Positions 8,300 to 18,677 are shown, counted from the stretch's first letter. The stretch is 64,000 nucleotides of DNA from Paraburkholderia ultramafica (GCF_902859915.1 NZ_CADIKK010000014.1:62001-126000), one strand, 5' to 3'. Notes: generated by a model not told the origin, from the letters alone. Numbers and translations: made by a program.

Positions 8300-8358
8300 A
8301 CGATCTGATTCTAGATTCAAACGTCATGGTTGACAAGTTTATCAGTCATGGGTCTAAT
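8300..8358. promoter_or_regulatory. Overlapping divergent promoters between TetR and RND pump
   Basis: Plus strand: TTGACA (8330-8335), 17 bp, TCTAAT (8353-8358) directed towards the pump. Minus strand: TTGTCA (complement of 8329-8334), 17 bp, TAGAAT (complement of 8306-8311) directed towards the TetR gene. The two -35 boxes overlap. TGATTCTAGATTCA (about 8306-8319) over the TetR -10 is a near palindrome and a plausible autorepression operator. The remaining leader up to ~8690 has no other recognised gene. Confidence 0.6.
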
Positions 8359-8690
8359 GTCACCTGTGCGACGTGCACAAGGGAAGGACGAAGAACCGAA
8401 CGGCGCCGACGAAGCGCGTGCAGAACCCGGTATGAAGGGCATTCCGTTGATCCCGGGGCAGACAGCAGCAGAACCGTGGGGCACGTATGCATGAAAGCAA
8501 GCGGATCGGAAGCCGATTTCGCACGTCCCTATCGGGGATGGCATGTCGTCGGTATGTAATGGATATAAGTAGGATTACTAACGTATTGAAGAGTGATTGT
8601 TTGTGCGTCCAGGCTGATGGAAAACCGTGCTTCATGGCACGCTGGTCCACAGCATCGGGCAATTTTTTTACCTGGATCATCACCTGCCTT

Positions 8691-9869
8691 GTGAACATCG
8701 TGAAACCTTCCGGTCCTGTCGCGCCGAAGCATGCGCGTTTCTTCTTACCTTCGTTCGTGCGATCCCCGCAGCGGGCGCACGTCGTGATCGCGGCTTGCGG
8801 CGCAATCCTGCTCTCGGCATGCCACTCGCGCGAAACCGTTGCGCCGGAGCCCAAGCCCGTCGTCGCTCGCGTCGTTCATCCCGACGGACGCGTGTCCAGT
8901 ACCTCGTTGCCTGCTCAGGTACAGGCGCGGTATTCCACGCCTCTCTCGTTCCGGGTAGGAGGCAACGTCATCGAACGGCGGGTGCGCATCGGCGATACTG
9001 TCAAGGCGGGGCAGGCGGTTGCGTTGCTAGACCCCACCGATCTGCGCAATAACCTCGTTAACGCGCGAGCGCAGCTCGATGCCGCCGAGCATCGTTTCAT
9101 CTACGCGAAGCAGCAGCTCGACCGCGACCAGGCGCAGGCGCGCGCCAACCTGATCGCACCCGCGCAACTCGAACAAACCCAGGATGCCTACGCCTCCGCG
9201 CTCGCACAGCGCGATTCCGCTCTTGCCCAGATGGCACTCGCCACGGATCATCTGCGCTACGCCACGCTTACGGCGGATCACGACGGGGTGATCACATCGG
9301 AAGATGCCGACACCGGGCAGAACGTTCAGGCCACGCAAGCCGTCTACCACCTCGACTGGACGGGCGACGTGGATATCGTCTGCGATGCGCCCGAGCGGAC
9401 GCTGAACTCGCTGACAGTCGGCAGCAAGGCACGCGTGAGCCTGCCCGCGCTGCCCGGCAAGACCTTTGAGGCGCGCGTGCGCGAGGTATCGCCTGCCGCC
9501 GATCAGGAGAGCCGCACCTGGCGCGTCAAGCTGACGTTGGCCGCCCAGAGCCCCGACGTGCGCCTCGGCATGACGGCCAATGTCGCGTTCGATGCCGTCG
9601 GCGACGCGCCGGTCGGGCAGGCCTTCACGCTGCCGGTGACGGCGCTGTTTCACCAGGGTGAGAACCCCGCTGTCTGGGTGGTGCGCGCCGGCAGCGACAC
9701 ACTCGAACTGCGCCCTGTCACTATCCAGCGATATGACGAGCGCACCGTCTCGATCGGATCGGGCCTCCACGACGGCGACCGCGTCATGCTCCAGGGCGCA
9801 CACGCCGTGAGTGCGGGCCAGCACGTGCAAGTGGTGCCCCCCCTGCATCCAGAGGATTTCCCGTCATGA
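8691..9869 (+). CDS. RND efflux membrane fusion protein (periplasmic adaptor)
   Basis: About 392 residues from GTG 8691. The signal region AHVVIAACGAILLSACHSRE ends in a lipobox, as in MFP lipoproteins. Then come the barrel-sandwich half-motifs (YSTPLSFRVGGNVIERRVRI and GDTVKAGQAVALLDPTD), a coiled-coil hairpin (ARAQLDAAEHRFIYAKQQLD, continuing to the QMALATDHL region), the second lipoyl half (ADHDGVITSEDADTGQNV) and beta-barrel segments. The start is uncertain: no good ribosome site is seen, and in-frame ATGs exist at 8634 and 8559. The adaptor links the inner-membrane pump to the outer-membrane channel; its stop overlaps the pump's ATG. Confidence 0.88.
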   Translation: MNIVKPSGPVAPKHARFFLPSFVRSPQRAHVVIAACGAILLSACHSRETVAPEPKPVVARVVHPDGRVSSTSLPAQVQARYSTPLSFRVGGNVIERRVRIGDTVKAGQAVALLDPTDLRNNLVNARAQLDAAEHRFIYAKQQLDRDQAQARANLIAPAQLEQTQDAYASALAQRDSALAQMALATDHLRYATLTADHDGVITSEDADTGQNVQATQAVYHLDWTGDVDIVCDAPERTLNSLTVGSKARVSLPALPGKTFEARVREVSPAADQESRTWRVKLTLAAQSPDVRLGMTANVAFDAVGDAPVGQAFTLPVTALFHQGENPAVWVVRAGSDTLELRPVTIQRYDERTVSIGSGLHDGDRVMLQGAHAVSAGQHVQVVPPLHPEDFPS

Positions 9870-12800
9870 ACGCCCGCGACAGTGAATCCGCGCACAACAG
9901 CGCGCCCGTCCCGCGTTCCGACGCCGACACGCCAGGTGAAGGTGGCTTTAACCTGTCCGCATGGGCGCTGCGCCACCAGCAGCTGGTGATCTTTTTGATC
10001 GGGCTCGCAACGCTCTTCGGCGTGATCGGTTATACGCATCTTCCGCAATCGGAGGACCCGCCGTTCACATTCCGCACGATGGTGATCCAGACTTACTGGC
10101 CGGGCGCGACCGCCCGCGAAGTGCAGGAACAGATTACGGACAGGATCGGCCGCCAGCTGCAGGCGGCGCCCTATATCGACAACATCAAGAGCTATTCGCG
10201 GCCCGGTGAGTCGATGATCTTCTTCGCGATGAAGGACTCGGCGCCCGTCAAGGAAGTGCCCGAGACGTGGTATCAGGTGCGCAAGAAGGTGGGCGACATC
10301 AGGGCGACGTTGCCGAAGGGAACGGTCGGGCCGTTGTTCAACGACGAATTCGGTGACGTCTATACGAACATCTATGCCCTTGAAGGCGACGGTTTTTCGC
10401 CGGCGCAACTGCACGACTACGCTGACAGTTTGCGCACAGTCCTGCTGCGCGTACCCGGTGTTGCAAAGGTCGATTACTTTGGCGACCCGGACCAGCACAT
10501 CTTCGTCGAGATATCGAACACTCAGTTGACGCGGCTCTCGATCACGCCCCAGCAGCTCGCCCAGGCCATCGACGCACAGAACACCGTCGCACCCGTCGGC
10601 ACCATTACGACCGCGGACGACCGCGTATTCGTGCGACCGAGCGGCGCGTTCAAGGACATGCAGGCGCTCGCGGACATGCTGATCACCGTGAACAAGCGCA
10701 CGTTCCGGCTTGGCGACATCGCGAAGATCACACGTGGCTACGATGATCCGCCCGTCACGCAGATGCGCGTCGGGGGCCAGGCGGTGCTCGGCATCGGCGT
10801 GACGATGCAAAAGGGCGGTGACGTGATCGACCTCGGCAAGGCGCTCGACGCGAAAGCCGCCGAACTGCAGGCAACCCTGCCAGCCGGTCTCAAGCTGGCT
10901 CCGGTGTCGAGCATGCCGCACGCGGTCAAGCGCTCGGTGGACGAGTTCGTGAGGTCGGTCGGCGAAGCGGTCGCGATCGTTCTGGTCGTGAGTCTTGTTT
11001 CGCTTGGCCTGCGCACGGGCATGGTCGTCGTGATCACAATCCCGATCGTGCTGGCCGTGACGGCACTGTGCATGCACATCTTCGGTATCGGGCTGGACAA
11101 GGTCTCGCTCGGCACGCTCGTGCTCGCGCTCGGGCTGCTCGTCGATGATGCGATCATCGCCGTCGAAATGATGGCGGTGAAACTCGAGCAGGGGTGGAGT
11201 CGCATGCGCGCGGCGGCTTTTGCCTATACAAGTACGGCATTCCCGATGCTGACGGGTACGCTCGTCACGGTATGCGGCTTCCTGCCGATCGCGCTTGCCA
11301 AGTCGAGCACGGGCGAATACACACGCTCGATCTTCGAAGTGTCGGCCATTTCGCTGATCGTTTCGTGGTTCGCGGCCGTCGTGCTGGTCCCGTTGCTGGG
11401 CTTTCACATGCTGCCTGAGCGCAAGGGCCAGGCGGGCGGCGGACACCATCACGAGGACGACGTCTATAACACCGGCTTCTACCGGCGCCTGTCGGGCTGG
11501 GTCACGTGGTGTATCGACCGCCGCTGGGTTGTGCTCGGCACCACCGCCGTAATCTTTGTGATCGCGATGGCGGCCTTTACGCGCGTGCCACAGCAGTTCT
11601 TCCCGAACTCTGAACGGCCAGAGCTACTCGTCGACCTGCGGCTGCCGGAAGGCGCGTCGTTCGAGGCGACGCTACGTGAAGCCAGGCGCCTCGAGAAGGT
11701 GCTCGACGGCAAACCCGAGATTGAGCACTTTGTTGACTTTGTCGGCACGGGCGCGCCGCGCTTCTACCTGCCGCTCGACCAGCAGCTTCAGCAGCCCAAC
11801 TTCGCGCAGTTCGTGATCACGGCCAAAAGCATTGAAGACCGCGAGGAGCTGATGCACTGGCTCGATGCGAAACTCGAGAAGGATTTTTCCGGCGCGCGCA
11901 CCCGCGTAGCGCGGCCCGAAAATGGCCCGCCCGTGGGTTTCCCGGTCAAGTTCCGGGTGAGCGGCGACGACATCGCGACCGTGCGTTCGATCGCGGAAAC
12001 GGTCGCCGGGAAGGTCCGCGCCGACTCGCGCTCGCGCAACGTGCAGTTCGACTGGGACGAGCCGGCGGAACGGTCGATCTCGTTCGAGATCGACCAGAAC
12101 CGGGCGCGCCAGCTTGGCGTTACGTCGGAGGACGTGTCCAGCTTCCTCGCGATGACACTATCGGGCTACACGGTTACGCAGTACCGCGAGCGCGACAAGC
12201 TCATCAACGTCGATCTGCGCGCGCCGAAGAGCGAGCGGATCAATCCCGCGCAGCTTACGAGCCTCGCGATACCCACGCCCAACGGCTCGGTGCCGCTTGG
12301 TTCGCTCGGACATGTCAAGAACACGCTCGAGTACGGCGTGATCTGGCAGCGCGACCGGCAACCGACCATCACGGTGCAGGCCGACGTCCGCGGTGACGCG
12401 CAGGCCATCGACGTGACTCGCGACATCGAGCATGCGCTCGCGGGGCTACGCGCCAAGCTGCCGGTTGGCTACCGCATCGAGGTGGGCGGCGCGGTCGAAG
12501 AAAGCGTAAAAGGGCAGACGTCGATCAACGCGGAGATGCCGCTGATGATCATCGCCGTGCTGACGCTGCTGATGATCCAGCTCAGGAATTTCGCGCGCAC
12601 GTTCATCGTCGTGCTGACGGCGCCGCTCGGACTGATTGGCGTCGTGGCCGCGCTGCTCCTGTTCGGTAAGCCCTTCGGTTTTGTCGCGTTACTTGGCGTG
12701 ATTGCCATGTTCGGCATCATCATGCGCAACTCCGTGATCCTGGTCGACCAGATTGACCAGGACATTGCGGCCGGGCATGGGCGCTTCGACGCGATTGTCG

Positions 12801-13039
12801 GTGCAACGGCGAGACGTTTCAGGCCGATCATGCTGACGGCCGCCGCCGCCGTGCTCGCCCTCATACCGCTGCTGCGCTCGGGCTTCTTTGGCCCGATGGC
12901 GACCGCGCTGATGGGCGGCATCACGATCGCCACGGTCCTGACGGTGTTCTTCCTGCCCGCCCTGTACGCGACATGCTTCAGGGTCCGGCGCGATGAGAGC
13001 GGACTGCAACAGGTCGTCGCCGAGCATACGGAGATTTGA
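9866..13039 (+). CDS. RND efflux pump, inner-membrane permease
   Basis: 1057 residues, full length for a drug-type (HAE1-like) RND protein. After TM1 (LVIFLIGLATLFGVIGYTHL) follow the porter domain, TM2-6 with the proton-relay helix LVLALGLLVDDAIIAVEMM (paired Asp), a second porter domain, and TM8-12 (FGIIMRNSVILVDQIDQDIA, then RFRPIMLTAAAAVLALIPLL). It works as a proton-driven trimer with the adaptor and the outer-membrane factor. TGATG-type overlaps tie the genes into one operon. The substrate range cannot be told; this branch is related to MexK/TriC-like pumps. Confidence 0.93.
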   Translation: MNARDSESAHNSAPVPRSDADTPGEGGFNLSAWALRHQQLVIFLIGLATLFGVIGYTHLPQSEDPPFTFRTMVIQTYWPGATAREVQEQITDRIGRQLQAAPYIDNIKSYSRPGESMIFFAMKDSAPVKEVPETWYQVRKKVGDIRATLPKGTVGPLFNDEFGDVYTNIYALEGDGFSPAQLHDYADSLRTVLLRVPGVAKVDYFGDPDQHIFVEISNTQLTRLSITPQQLAQAIDAQNTVAPVGTITTADDRVFVRPSGAFKDMQALADMLITVNKRTFRLGDIAKITRGYDDPPVTQMRVGGQAVLGIGVTMQKGGDVIDLGKALDAKAAELQATLPAGLKLAPVSSMPHAVKRSVDEFVRSVGEAVAIVLVVSLVSLGLRTGMVVVITIPIVLAVTALCMHIFGIGLDKVSLGTLVLALGLLVDDAIIAVEMMAVKLEQGWSRMRAAAFAYTSTAFPMLTGTLVTVCGFLPIALAKSSTGEYTRSIFEVSAISLIVSWFAAVVLVPLLGFHMLPERKGQAGGGHHHEDDVYNTGFYRRLSGWVTWCIDRRWVVLGTTAVIFVIAMAAFTRVPQQFFPNSERPELLVDLRLPEGASFEATLREARRLEKVLDGKPEIEHFVDFVGTGAPRFYLPLDQQLQQPNFAQFVITAKSIEDREELMHWLDAKLEKDFSGARTRVARPENGPPVGFPVKFRVSGDDIATVRSIAETVAGKVRADSRSRNVQFDWDEPAERSISFEIDQNRARQLGVTSEDVSSFLAMTLSGYTVTQYRERDKLINVDLRAPKSERINPAQLTSLAIPTPNGSVPLGSLGHVKNTLEYGVIWQRDRQPTITVQADVRGDAQAIDVTRDIEHALAGLRAKLPVGYRIEVGGAVEESVKGQTSINAEMPLMIIAVLTLLMIQLRNFARTFIVVLTAPLGLIGVVAALLLFGKPFGFVALLGVIAMFGIIMRNSVILVDQIDQDIAAGHGRFDAIVGATARRFRPIMLTAAAAVLALIPLLRSGFFGPMATALMGGITIATVLTVFFLPALYATCFRVRRDESGLQQVVAEHTEI

Positions 13040-13041
13040 GC

Positions 13042-14505
13042 ATGAGCCTCGCATATAAGACATCCGTTCTTGCCGTGGCTGCGGCACTGGCAATGACGGC
13101 CTGCTCGTTCGGCCCCAGCGGCGAGCCGCCGGCGATGCCTTCGCCCGAGCATTACGGCGCACAGGCGCAGCCCTCGAAGACTGTTTCGGCGGCCGGTGTT
13201 GCGCAGCAGTTCGATATCGGCGCCACGTCGGTGCCGCAATGGTGGCGGCTTTACCGGTCCGACGCGCTGGATGCGCTCGTCGAGGAAGGCTTGCGCAACA
13301 GCCCGACGCTTGCGGCCACGCAGCGAACGCTTGCGGCCGCGCAAGAGGAACTGCGCGCGCAGGTTGGCGCATCCACGCTGCCCTCGGTCGACGGCGTCGC
13401 TCAGGTCGAACGCGCGCGCTCACCCGTCGTGCCCGGGCTCGGCCCAGAGCAGGTGCAATACAACTTTTTCGCCGGGCAGTTTGTGGCGCACTACACGTTC
13501 GACCTCTTCGGCCAGACGCGTTACGCGAACTCGGCGAGCGCCGCTCGCGTGAACGTGCAGGCGTATGAGCTGGAAGCGGCCCGGCGCGCACTCGCCGCAA
13601 ACATCGTCGGCACGGCGATCAATGTGGCGGCACTCGATCGCCAGATCGCGCTCACCGAGCGGCTCGTCGCCGTGGCCAACGAGGCTGCAAACGAGGACCA
13701 GCAGCGGTACGCGCTCGGGTCAGTCTCGCGCGCGCAGGCGGCCGCGTCGACGCAGGACGCTGCTTCGGTGGCGGCTACGCTGCCGGCTTTACGTCAGCAG
13801 CGCGCCCGCGCCATCCACGCGCTGGCGGTGCTGATGGGCCGCACACCCGATAACGTGCCGACCGTTCCTGACTTCGACAGCCTGTCGTTGCCCGAGCATG
13901 TCCCCGTCGCGGTCCCGTCGGACCTCCTGCGTTCGCGCCCCGACATTGAGGCAGCCGACGCCGCCTTGAAGGCCGCTGCCGCTGATGTTGGGGCTGCAAC
14001 CGCGCAGCTCTATCCGAGTTTGTCACTGACGGCCTCGATGGGCCGCGGCGGCTTTAGCTGGCCGACGGTCCTCTCGGGAGCGGGTGCGCTGTGGGCTATC
14101 GGTGCGGGCCTGTCGCAGCCGATCTTCCATGGCGGTGCTCTGTTCGCGCAACGCCGGGCCTCGATCGATGCTTACGATGCGGCGGTTCTGCATTACAAGT
14201 CGACGGTGCTGTCGGCGTTCCAGGACGTCGCGGACTCGTTGGCCGCATTGGATAACGACGCGCAGACAGTCGCATCGACGGAAGCAGGGGCACAGGCAGC
14301 GCGCGCGGCATTCGATGATACGGCGTCGCGCCGCCAGCTGGGCTCCCTGCCTTCAACCGCGCAGCATGCCAGCGAGCAGCGATTTCTCAATGCGCAGGTC
14401 GGTGCCGTGCGCGCAACGAGCCAACGCATGAGTGATACGGCTGCGCTGTTCCAGGCGATGGGTGAAATGCCGGGCGGTCAGCCGCGGGCAACGTCAACAC
14501 AATGA
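13042..14505 (+). CDS. RND outer-membrane factor, NodT/OprM family lipoprotein
   Basis: 487 residues. MSLAYKTSVLAVAAALAMTA followed by CSFG is a lipoprotein signal. Two repeated outer-membrane efflux (OEP) halves follow: WWRLYRSDALDALVEEGLRN early, and PSDLLRSRPDIEAADAALKA and AQLYPSLSLTASMGRGG in the second half, as in OprM/CusC. GGAG at about 13031 supports ATG 13042, three bases after the pump stop. It forms the channel of the tripartite pump. A hairpin after the gene (14525-14558) probably ends the operon. Confidence 0.92.
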   Translation: MSLAYKTSVLAVAAALAMTACSFGPSGEPPAMPSPEHYGAQAQPSKTVSAAGVAQQFDIGATSVPQWWRLYRSDALDALVEEGLRNSPTLAATQRTLAAAQEELRAQVGASTLPSVDGVAQVERARSPVVPGLGPEQVQYNFFAGQFVAHYTFDLFGQTRYANSASAARVNVQAYELEAARRALAANIVGTAINVAALDRQIALTERLVAVANEAANEDQQRYALGSVSRAQAAASTQDAASVAATLPALRQQRARAIHALAVLMGRTPDNVPTVPDFDSLSLPEHVPVAVPSDLLRSRPDIEAADAALKAAAADVGAATAQLYPSLSLTASMGRGGFSWPTVLSGAGALWAIGAGLSQPIFHGGALFAQRRASIDAYDAAVLHYKSTVLSAFQDVADSLAALDNDAQTVASTEAGAQAARAAFDDTASRRQLGSLPSTAQHASEQRFLNAQVGAVRATSQRMSDTAALFQAMGEMPGGQPRATSTQ

Positions 14506-14524
14506 TTGCGGGCCGATGGGGCGG

Positions 14525-14558
14525 GGGAGAGCGAGCCGGCGAATCCGGGCGCTCTCCC
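14525..14558 (+). terminator. Hairpin after the RND operon
   Basis: Perfect 9 bp arms GGGAGAGCG (14525-14533) and CGCTCTCCC (14550-14558) around a 16-base loop. No T-run follows, so termination may be partial or Rho-assisted. Confidence 0.5.
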
Positions 14559-14600
14559 TCGAGAGTCGTGGCTCGTGCCACGTAGGTATTTGATATCCAT

Positions 14601-16034
14601 ATGACAAACGTGCCCGGCGAACAGGAACGTGGAAACGGCGTATTACCTGCGTCGAATAGTACTGGATCTTCATCCTGGTCGGTTCCCAGTACGGAGTATC
14701 AGCAACTGATTGCCTGCCACGAATGCGATCGGCTTTTCCGCAGGCCTACGCGTGCGAACGGGCTGGTGGCGCGTTGTTCGCGATGCGGTGCGAGGCTGAA
14801 AGGGATACATGGCGTTGGCCTGTCGCCAGATGCCATGTGCGCCGTCACCGTTGCGTCGTTGATTACCTTCTGTCTGGCGCAGGCTTTCCCTGTCGTACAG
14901 CTGCAGGCCAACGGTATGACGTCGGAGGCCACATTGTTCGGCGCCGTGCGGTCGTTGTGGACAGGCGATATGCGGCTCGTCGCGATGATGGTCTTCTGTT
15001 CGTCCATTCTGTTCCCGCTGATCGAGCTTGTCGCCTGTGCATATGTGCTGATCCCACTTTGCGTGGGCAAGCGACCTCCTCACTTCAACGGAATTGTCCG
15101 CGTCGTGCAGCATGTTCGGCCATGGGGCATGGTCGAGGTGTTCATGCTGGGCGTGCTCGTCACGATCGTGAAAATGGTCAGCATAGCCCAGGTCATCCCA
15201 GGGACAGGACTGTTTGCATTCGCGGCGCTGACCGTCATGCTGGGCATTCTTGCTGCAACCGACCTTGGCGGGCTCTGGGAGGCGGTTGACAAAACAGGCC
15301 TTCGTCGAACGGGCGGTGTTCGTTGGGCGCGACAGAGTTGTGCGCGCGCCGCACCGGATGAGTTGTCCCCCGAGCAGAACACCGGTTCAACGGCTCATAT
15401 CACGGCAAAACAGGCAGGACTGATAGCCTGTCATACGTGTGGCCTTCTCCAGACGCGTATCGGGCATCAGCCACACCAGTGCTGCCTGCGATGCAAATCC
15501 GCGCTCCACGAGCGCCGTCCGGATAGCGTGATGAGGACCTGCAGTCTGCTTCTTGCAGCCGCGCTTGCCTACATTCCGGCGAATCTTCTTCCCATCATGC
15601 ACGCGTCATCGTTGGGCCGCTCCGAGGACGACACCATCCTTAGCGGTGTCGCGTACTTCTGGACATCAGGCGACTGGCCGCTGGCTGCGATCATTTTCAT
15701 TGCCAGCGTCCTGGTGCCGATGCTCAAACTCGCCGTTCTCACGTTGCAGACCGTGGCCGCCATCCGTGGGTCCACCTGGCAGCCACTTGAACGCGCAAGG
15801 TTGCACCGGGTGGTCGAACGCGTAGGCCGATGGTCGATGCTGGACGTCTTTGTTGTGGCACTGACGGTCACGCTGGTGCATTTCGGCTCGTTTGCCGTCA
15901 TCACTGCGGGTCCGGGCGCGCTCGCTTTCGGAGCGGTGGTGATCCTTACCATGCTTGCGTCGCATCAGTTCGATCCACGGCTGATCTGGGACAACACCCA
16001 TGCCGAACGGCGTGTCGTTCGCGACGATGAATGA
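14601..16034 (+). CDS. pqiA: Paraquat-inducible protein A
   Basis: 477 residues made of two tandem PqiA repeats. Each has a rubredoxin-like zinc ribbon (CHECD..CSRCG around residues 39-63; CHTCG..CLRCK around 275-305) followed by about four TM helices. The repeated membrane motifs are LFGAVRSLWTGDMRLVAMMV and ILSGVAYFWTSGDWPLAAII. PqiA is the inner-membrane partner of the MCE protein PqiB in lipid transport across the envelope and is induced by oxidative stress in enterics. pqiB follows after 62 bp. The gene starts 95 bp after the pump operon behind a hairpin, so it probably has its own promoter. Confidence 0.92.
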   Translation: MTNVPGEQERGNGVLPASNSTGSSSWSVPSTEYQQLIACHECDRLFRRPTRANGLVARCSRCGARLKGIHGVGLSPDAMCAVTVASLITFCLAQAFPVVQLQANGMTSEATLFGAVRSLWTGDMRLVAMMVFCSSILFPLIELVACAYVLIPLCVGKRPPHFNGIVRVVQHVRPWGMVEVFMLGVLVTIVKMVSIAQVIPGTGLFAFAALTVMLGILAATDLGGLWEAVDKTGLRRTGGVRWARQSCARAAPDELSPEQNTGSTAHITAKQAGLIACHTCGLLQTRIGHQPHQCCLRCKSALHERRPDSVMRTCSLLLAAALAYIPANLLPIMHASSLGRSEDDTILSGVAYFWTSGDWPLAAIIFIASVLVPMLKLAVLTLQTVAAIRGSTWQPLERARLHRVVERVGRWSMLDVFVVALTVTLVHFGSFAVITAGPGALAFGAVVILTMLASHQFDPRLIWDNTHAERRVVRDDE

Positions 16035-16096
16035 GCGCAGCTTTCGTGGCACCCGCCGTACCCAATAACGTCATTTTGTGAAAAAGTCTTCGACCG

Positions 16097-17692
16097 ATGC
16101 CTCTTCCCAATCCGCCCAGCCCTGAATTCAAGCCGCGAAAGCGCTGGATTCCTTCCCTCATCTGGCTAGTCCCGCTGATCTCCGCGTTGATCGGCGTTGT
16201 GCTGGTCGTCAATTCCATTACCGAAAAGGGACCGACGGTGACGGTCACATTCAGCAATGCAGAGGGCATGGAGGCCGGCAAGACGAAGGTCAAATACAGG
16301 GATGTCGAAATCGGCTCCGTACAGGCCATTACGCTGTCAAAGGATCTCCGGCATGTCATCGTCAACATCCAGCTGACAAGGGAGGCTGAAAAATTCGCCA
16401 CCCGAGGCTCGCGCTTCTGGGTCGTTCGTCCGCGTGTCGGCGCTAATGGCATTTCGGGGCTGGGTACGTTGCTTTCCGGCGCATACATCGGCGTTGACAT
16501 CGGACGATCGCCGGAAAGGCAAACCGCGTTTGTCGGCCTCGAAAGTCCGCCCATCGTCACTACCGGCCAGCCGGGACATCAGTACACGTTGCGAGGCGAC
16601 TCATTGGGCTCGGTCGATATCGGCGCCCCCATTTTCTACCATCGCATCCAGGTGGGCCAGGTGGTTGGCTTTTCCCTCGATCCTCACGGCGCCGGTGTCA
16701 TTGTCAATGTGTTTGTCAATGCCCCATTTGACCAGTACGTCGGGACCAATACACGGTGGTGGCATGCAAGCGGCGTTGACCTTCGTCTCGATTCCAGTGG
16801 ACTGAAGCTGAATACACAATCTCTGGCGACCGTGGTCGTCGGAGGCCTGGCGTTCCAGTCGCCGCCGGGCCAGGACGCTGGACAACCGGCCGCTGACAAG
16901 GCCACGTTCCGGCTCGCATCGGACGAGTCGGACGCGATGCGCGAGCCTGACGGCCAGCCGCTCAATGTGGTGATGCGCTTCAACCAGTCGTTGCGTGGAC
17001 TGTCTGTTGGCGCGCCCGTCGACCTTCGTGGGATCGCGCTGGGGCAAGTGACCGACATTGGTATCGAGTACAACGAAAAGGAGAAGAGTTTCAGCATGAA
17101 GGTATCGATGGCGCTTTATCCAGACCGGCTGAGCCGGCGCTCCAGCGAGGCGCTGCCCGCTCCTGACACACCGGGTGGGCACGAGTTGCTGCAACACCTC
17201 GTGATGGAAGGGCTGCGCGGCCAGTTGCGAACCGGAAGCCTGCTGACCGGGCAGCTCTATGTGGCGCTTGACATGTTCCCGAAAGCGCCTCGGGCGACAG
17301 TCGACGTCCGCAGAAACCCGATTGAACTGCCGACCGTGCCCAACACGCTCGATGAACTTCAGGTGCAGGTCGCGGATATTGCAAGGAAACTGAATCAGGT
17401 GCCGTTCGACAAGATTGGAGCCAACCTGAATGGCGCACTGGAAAACGCCAACACGCTGTTCGGACACCTGGACACAGAGGTCGTGCCGCAGGCACGCGAC
17501 ACGCTGGCTGCCGCGCAGAAGGCGTTCAGCACCGCCGAGTCGACGCTCCGGCAAGCCGCGCCCCTGCAGTCGGACATCCAGGATTCGATGCAGGAGCTGA
17601 CGCGCACCCTGCAATCCCTCAATGCGCTCGCCGATTATGTGGAACGTCATCCCCAGGCGCTGCTGTTCGGCAAGAAAGGAGACAGGCCGTGA
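16097..17692 (+). CDS. pqiB: MCE-domain protein PqiB (intermembrane lipid transport)
   Basis: 531 residues. An N-terminal TM (WIPSLIWLVPLISALIGVVL) is followed by three MCE/MlaD repeats: GPTVTVTFSNAEGMEAGKTK, then the repeat beginning about GHQYTLRGDSLGSVDIGAPI, then VVMRFNQSLRGLSVGAPVDL. A C-terminal helical region (about 430-520) forms the needle-like tube in the E. coli homologue. It is anchored in the inner membrane and spans the periplasm towards PqiC. The stop codon overlaps the pqiC start, showing translational coupling. Confidence 0.92.
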   Translation: MPLPNPPSPEFKPRKRWIPSLIWLVPLISALIGVVLVVNSITEKGPTVTVTFSNAEGMEAGKTKVKYRDVEIGSVQAITLSKDLRHVIVNIQLTREAEKFATRGSRFWVVRPRVGANGISGLGTLLSGAYIGVDIGRSPERQTAFVGLESPPIVTTGQPGHQYTLRGDSLGSVDIGAPIFYHRIQVGQVVGFSLDPHGAGVIVNVFVNAPFDQYVGTNTRWWHASGVDLRLDSSGLKLNTQSLATVVVGGLAFQSPPGQDAGQPAADKATFRLASDESDAMREPDGQPLNVVMRFNQSLRGLSVGAPVDLRGIALGQVTDIGIEYNEKEKSFSMKVSMALYPDRLSRRSSEALPAPDTPGGHELLQHLVMEGLRGQLRTGSLLTGQLYVALDMFPKAPRATVDVRRNPIELPTVPNTLDELQVQVADIARKLNQVPFDKIGANLNGALENANTLFGHLDTEVVPQARDTLAAAQKAFSTAESTLRQAAPLQSDIQDSMQELTRTLQSLNALADYVERHPQALLFGKKGDRP

Positions 17693-18423
17693 TGGTGACT
17701 GAATCCCGCTCGTGGCGCACGATAGTACGGACGGTGACAGGCATCGGTCTGGTCGTTCTGACAGCGTGTGCTTCGCAGCCAACCCGCTTCTATACACTTG
17801 GCACAAACAGCGAAGCGACGATTGCAAACCGTACGACAAGCCCGGCCTTTCTGATTGACATGCGCACGGTGAGGGTGCCTGCTGCTGTGGCGAAGAGCCA
17901 GCTTGTCGTACAGGTGAATGCGGCACAGGTGAAGATACTGGAGGATGATCGCTGGGCGTCGCCACTTGCTGATGAGATCCGCAATGCGCTGCTCGCTGAC
18001 GTGACCCGGCAGGCCGGCGCGCCTGGCGGGCACGCGATGGGAGAGGCTGGGGACGTTCCCGTGTACCAGGTTTCCGTCGACGTGCAGCGCTTCGAATCGT
18101 GGCCAGGTTCGCACGCGCTAATTGACGCCGTATGGAGCGTACGAGCGTTGAACGGACCGGAAACGTTGACGTGCCACAGCATAGTCAGTCGGCCCGTGTC
18201 GGCGGGCTACTATGCCATCGTGGATGGCCATCGACGGGCAATAGAAGGTATCGCGGCGCAAATTGCTGAGGGGCTCCGGGGATTCACAGGGACATCGACG
18301 GTGCGCCCGACCCGGCTCGCCGGGACGACCGGCAGGAAGCGGAAAGCGACGTTGTCATGCCCGGCCCTGGTGAGTGGATCTGAAAGAGGAATTGATGCAC
18401 CAGTTCTGGACGAGGCGCAATGA
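17692..18423 (+). CDS. pqiC: PqiC lipoprotein (ABC-type auxiliary, DUF330)
   Basis: About 243 residues. The signal ends in a lipobox (IGLVVLTACAS). The family motif PTRFYTLG follows at once, then LIDMRTVRVPAAVAKSQLVV and DDRWASPLADEIRNALLADV, typical of PqiC/YmbA. It is an outer-membrane lipoprotein that completes the PqiABC bridge. The ATG overlaps the TGA of pqiB (TGATG); a GTG lies one codon earlier. The last ~50 residues are basic and longer than usual. Confidence 0.88.
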   Translation: MVTESRSWRTIVRTVTGIGLVVLTACASQPTRFYTLGTNSEATIANRTTSPAFLIDMRTVRVPAAVAKSQLVVQVNAAQVKILEDDRWASPLADEIRNALLADVTRQAGAPGGHAMGEAGDVPVYQVSVDVQRFESWPGSHALIDAVWSVRALNGPETLTCHSIVSRPVSAGYYAIVDGHRRAIEGIAAQIAEGLRGFTGTSTVRPTRLAGTTGRKRKATLSCPALVSGSERGIDAPVLDEAQ

Positions 18424-18677
18424 GCAAAGTCGTCAGATCGCGCTTTGCGGGATTGTGTGAAGTGAAGATCTCTGACAAACCGGCCTGCATTCGACGCCGA
18501 AACCGTTTGACAGTCAGGCACCACCCGGGCATACGGCGCCGCGCCATAGCGCCCACGTCTGCGGCGCGATCAGGATAGCTGTCGGGTTGTTGATGAAGCT
18601 AACACGGCGTCTGCCTGACAGCAGAGCCTGATGCGCCGTTTGCGAACAAGCGTTAAGCCGAATGGAGCAAGAACAGA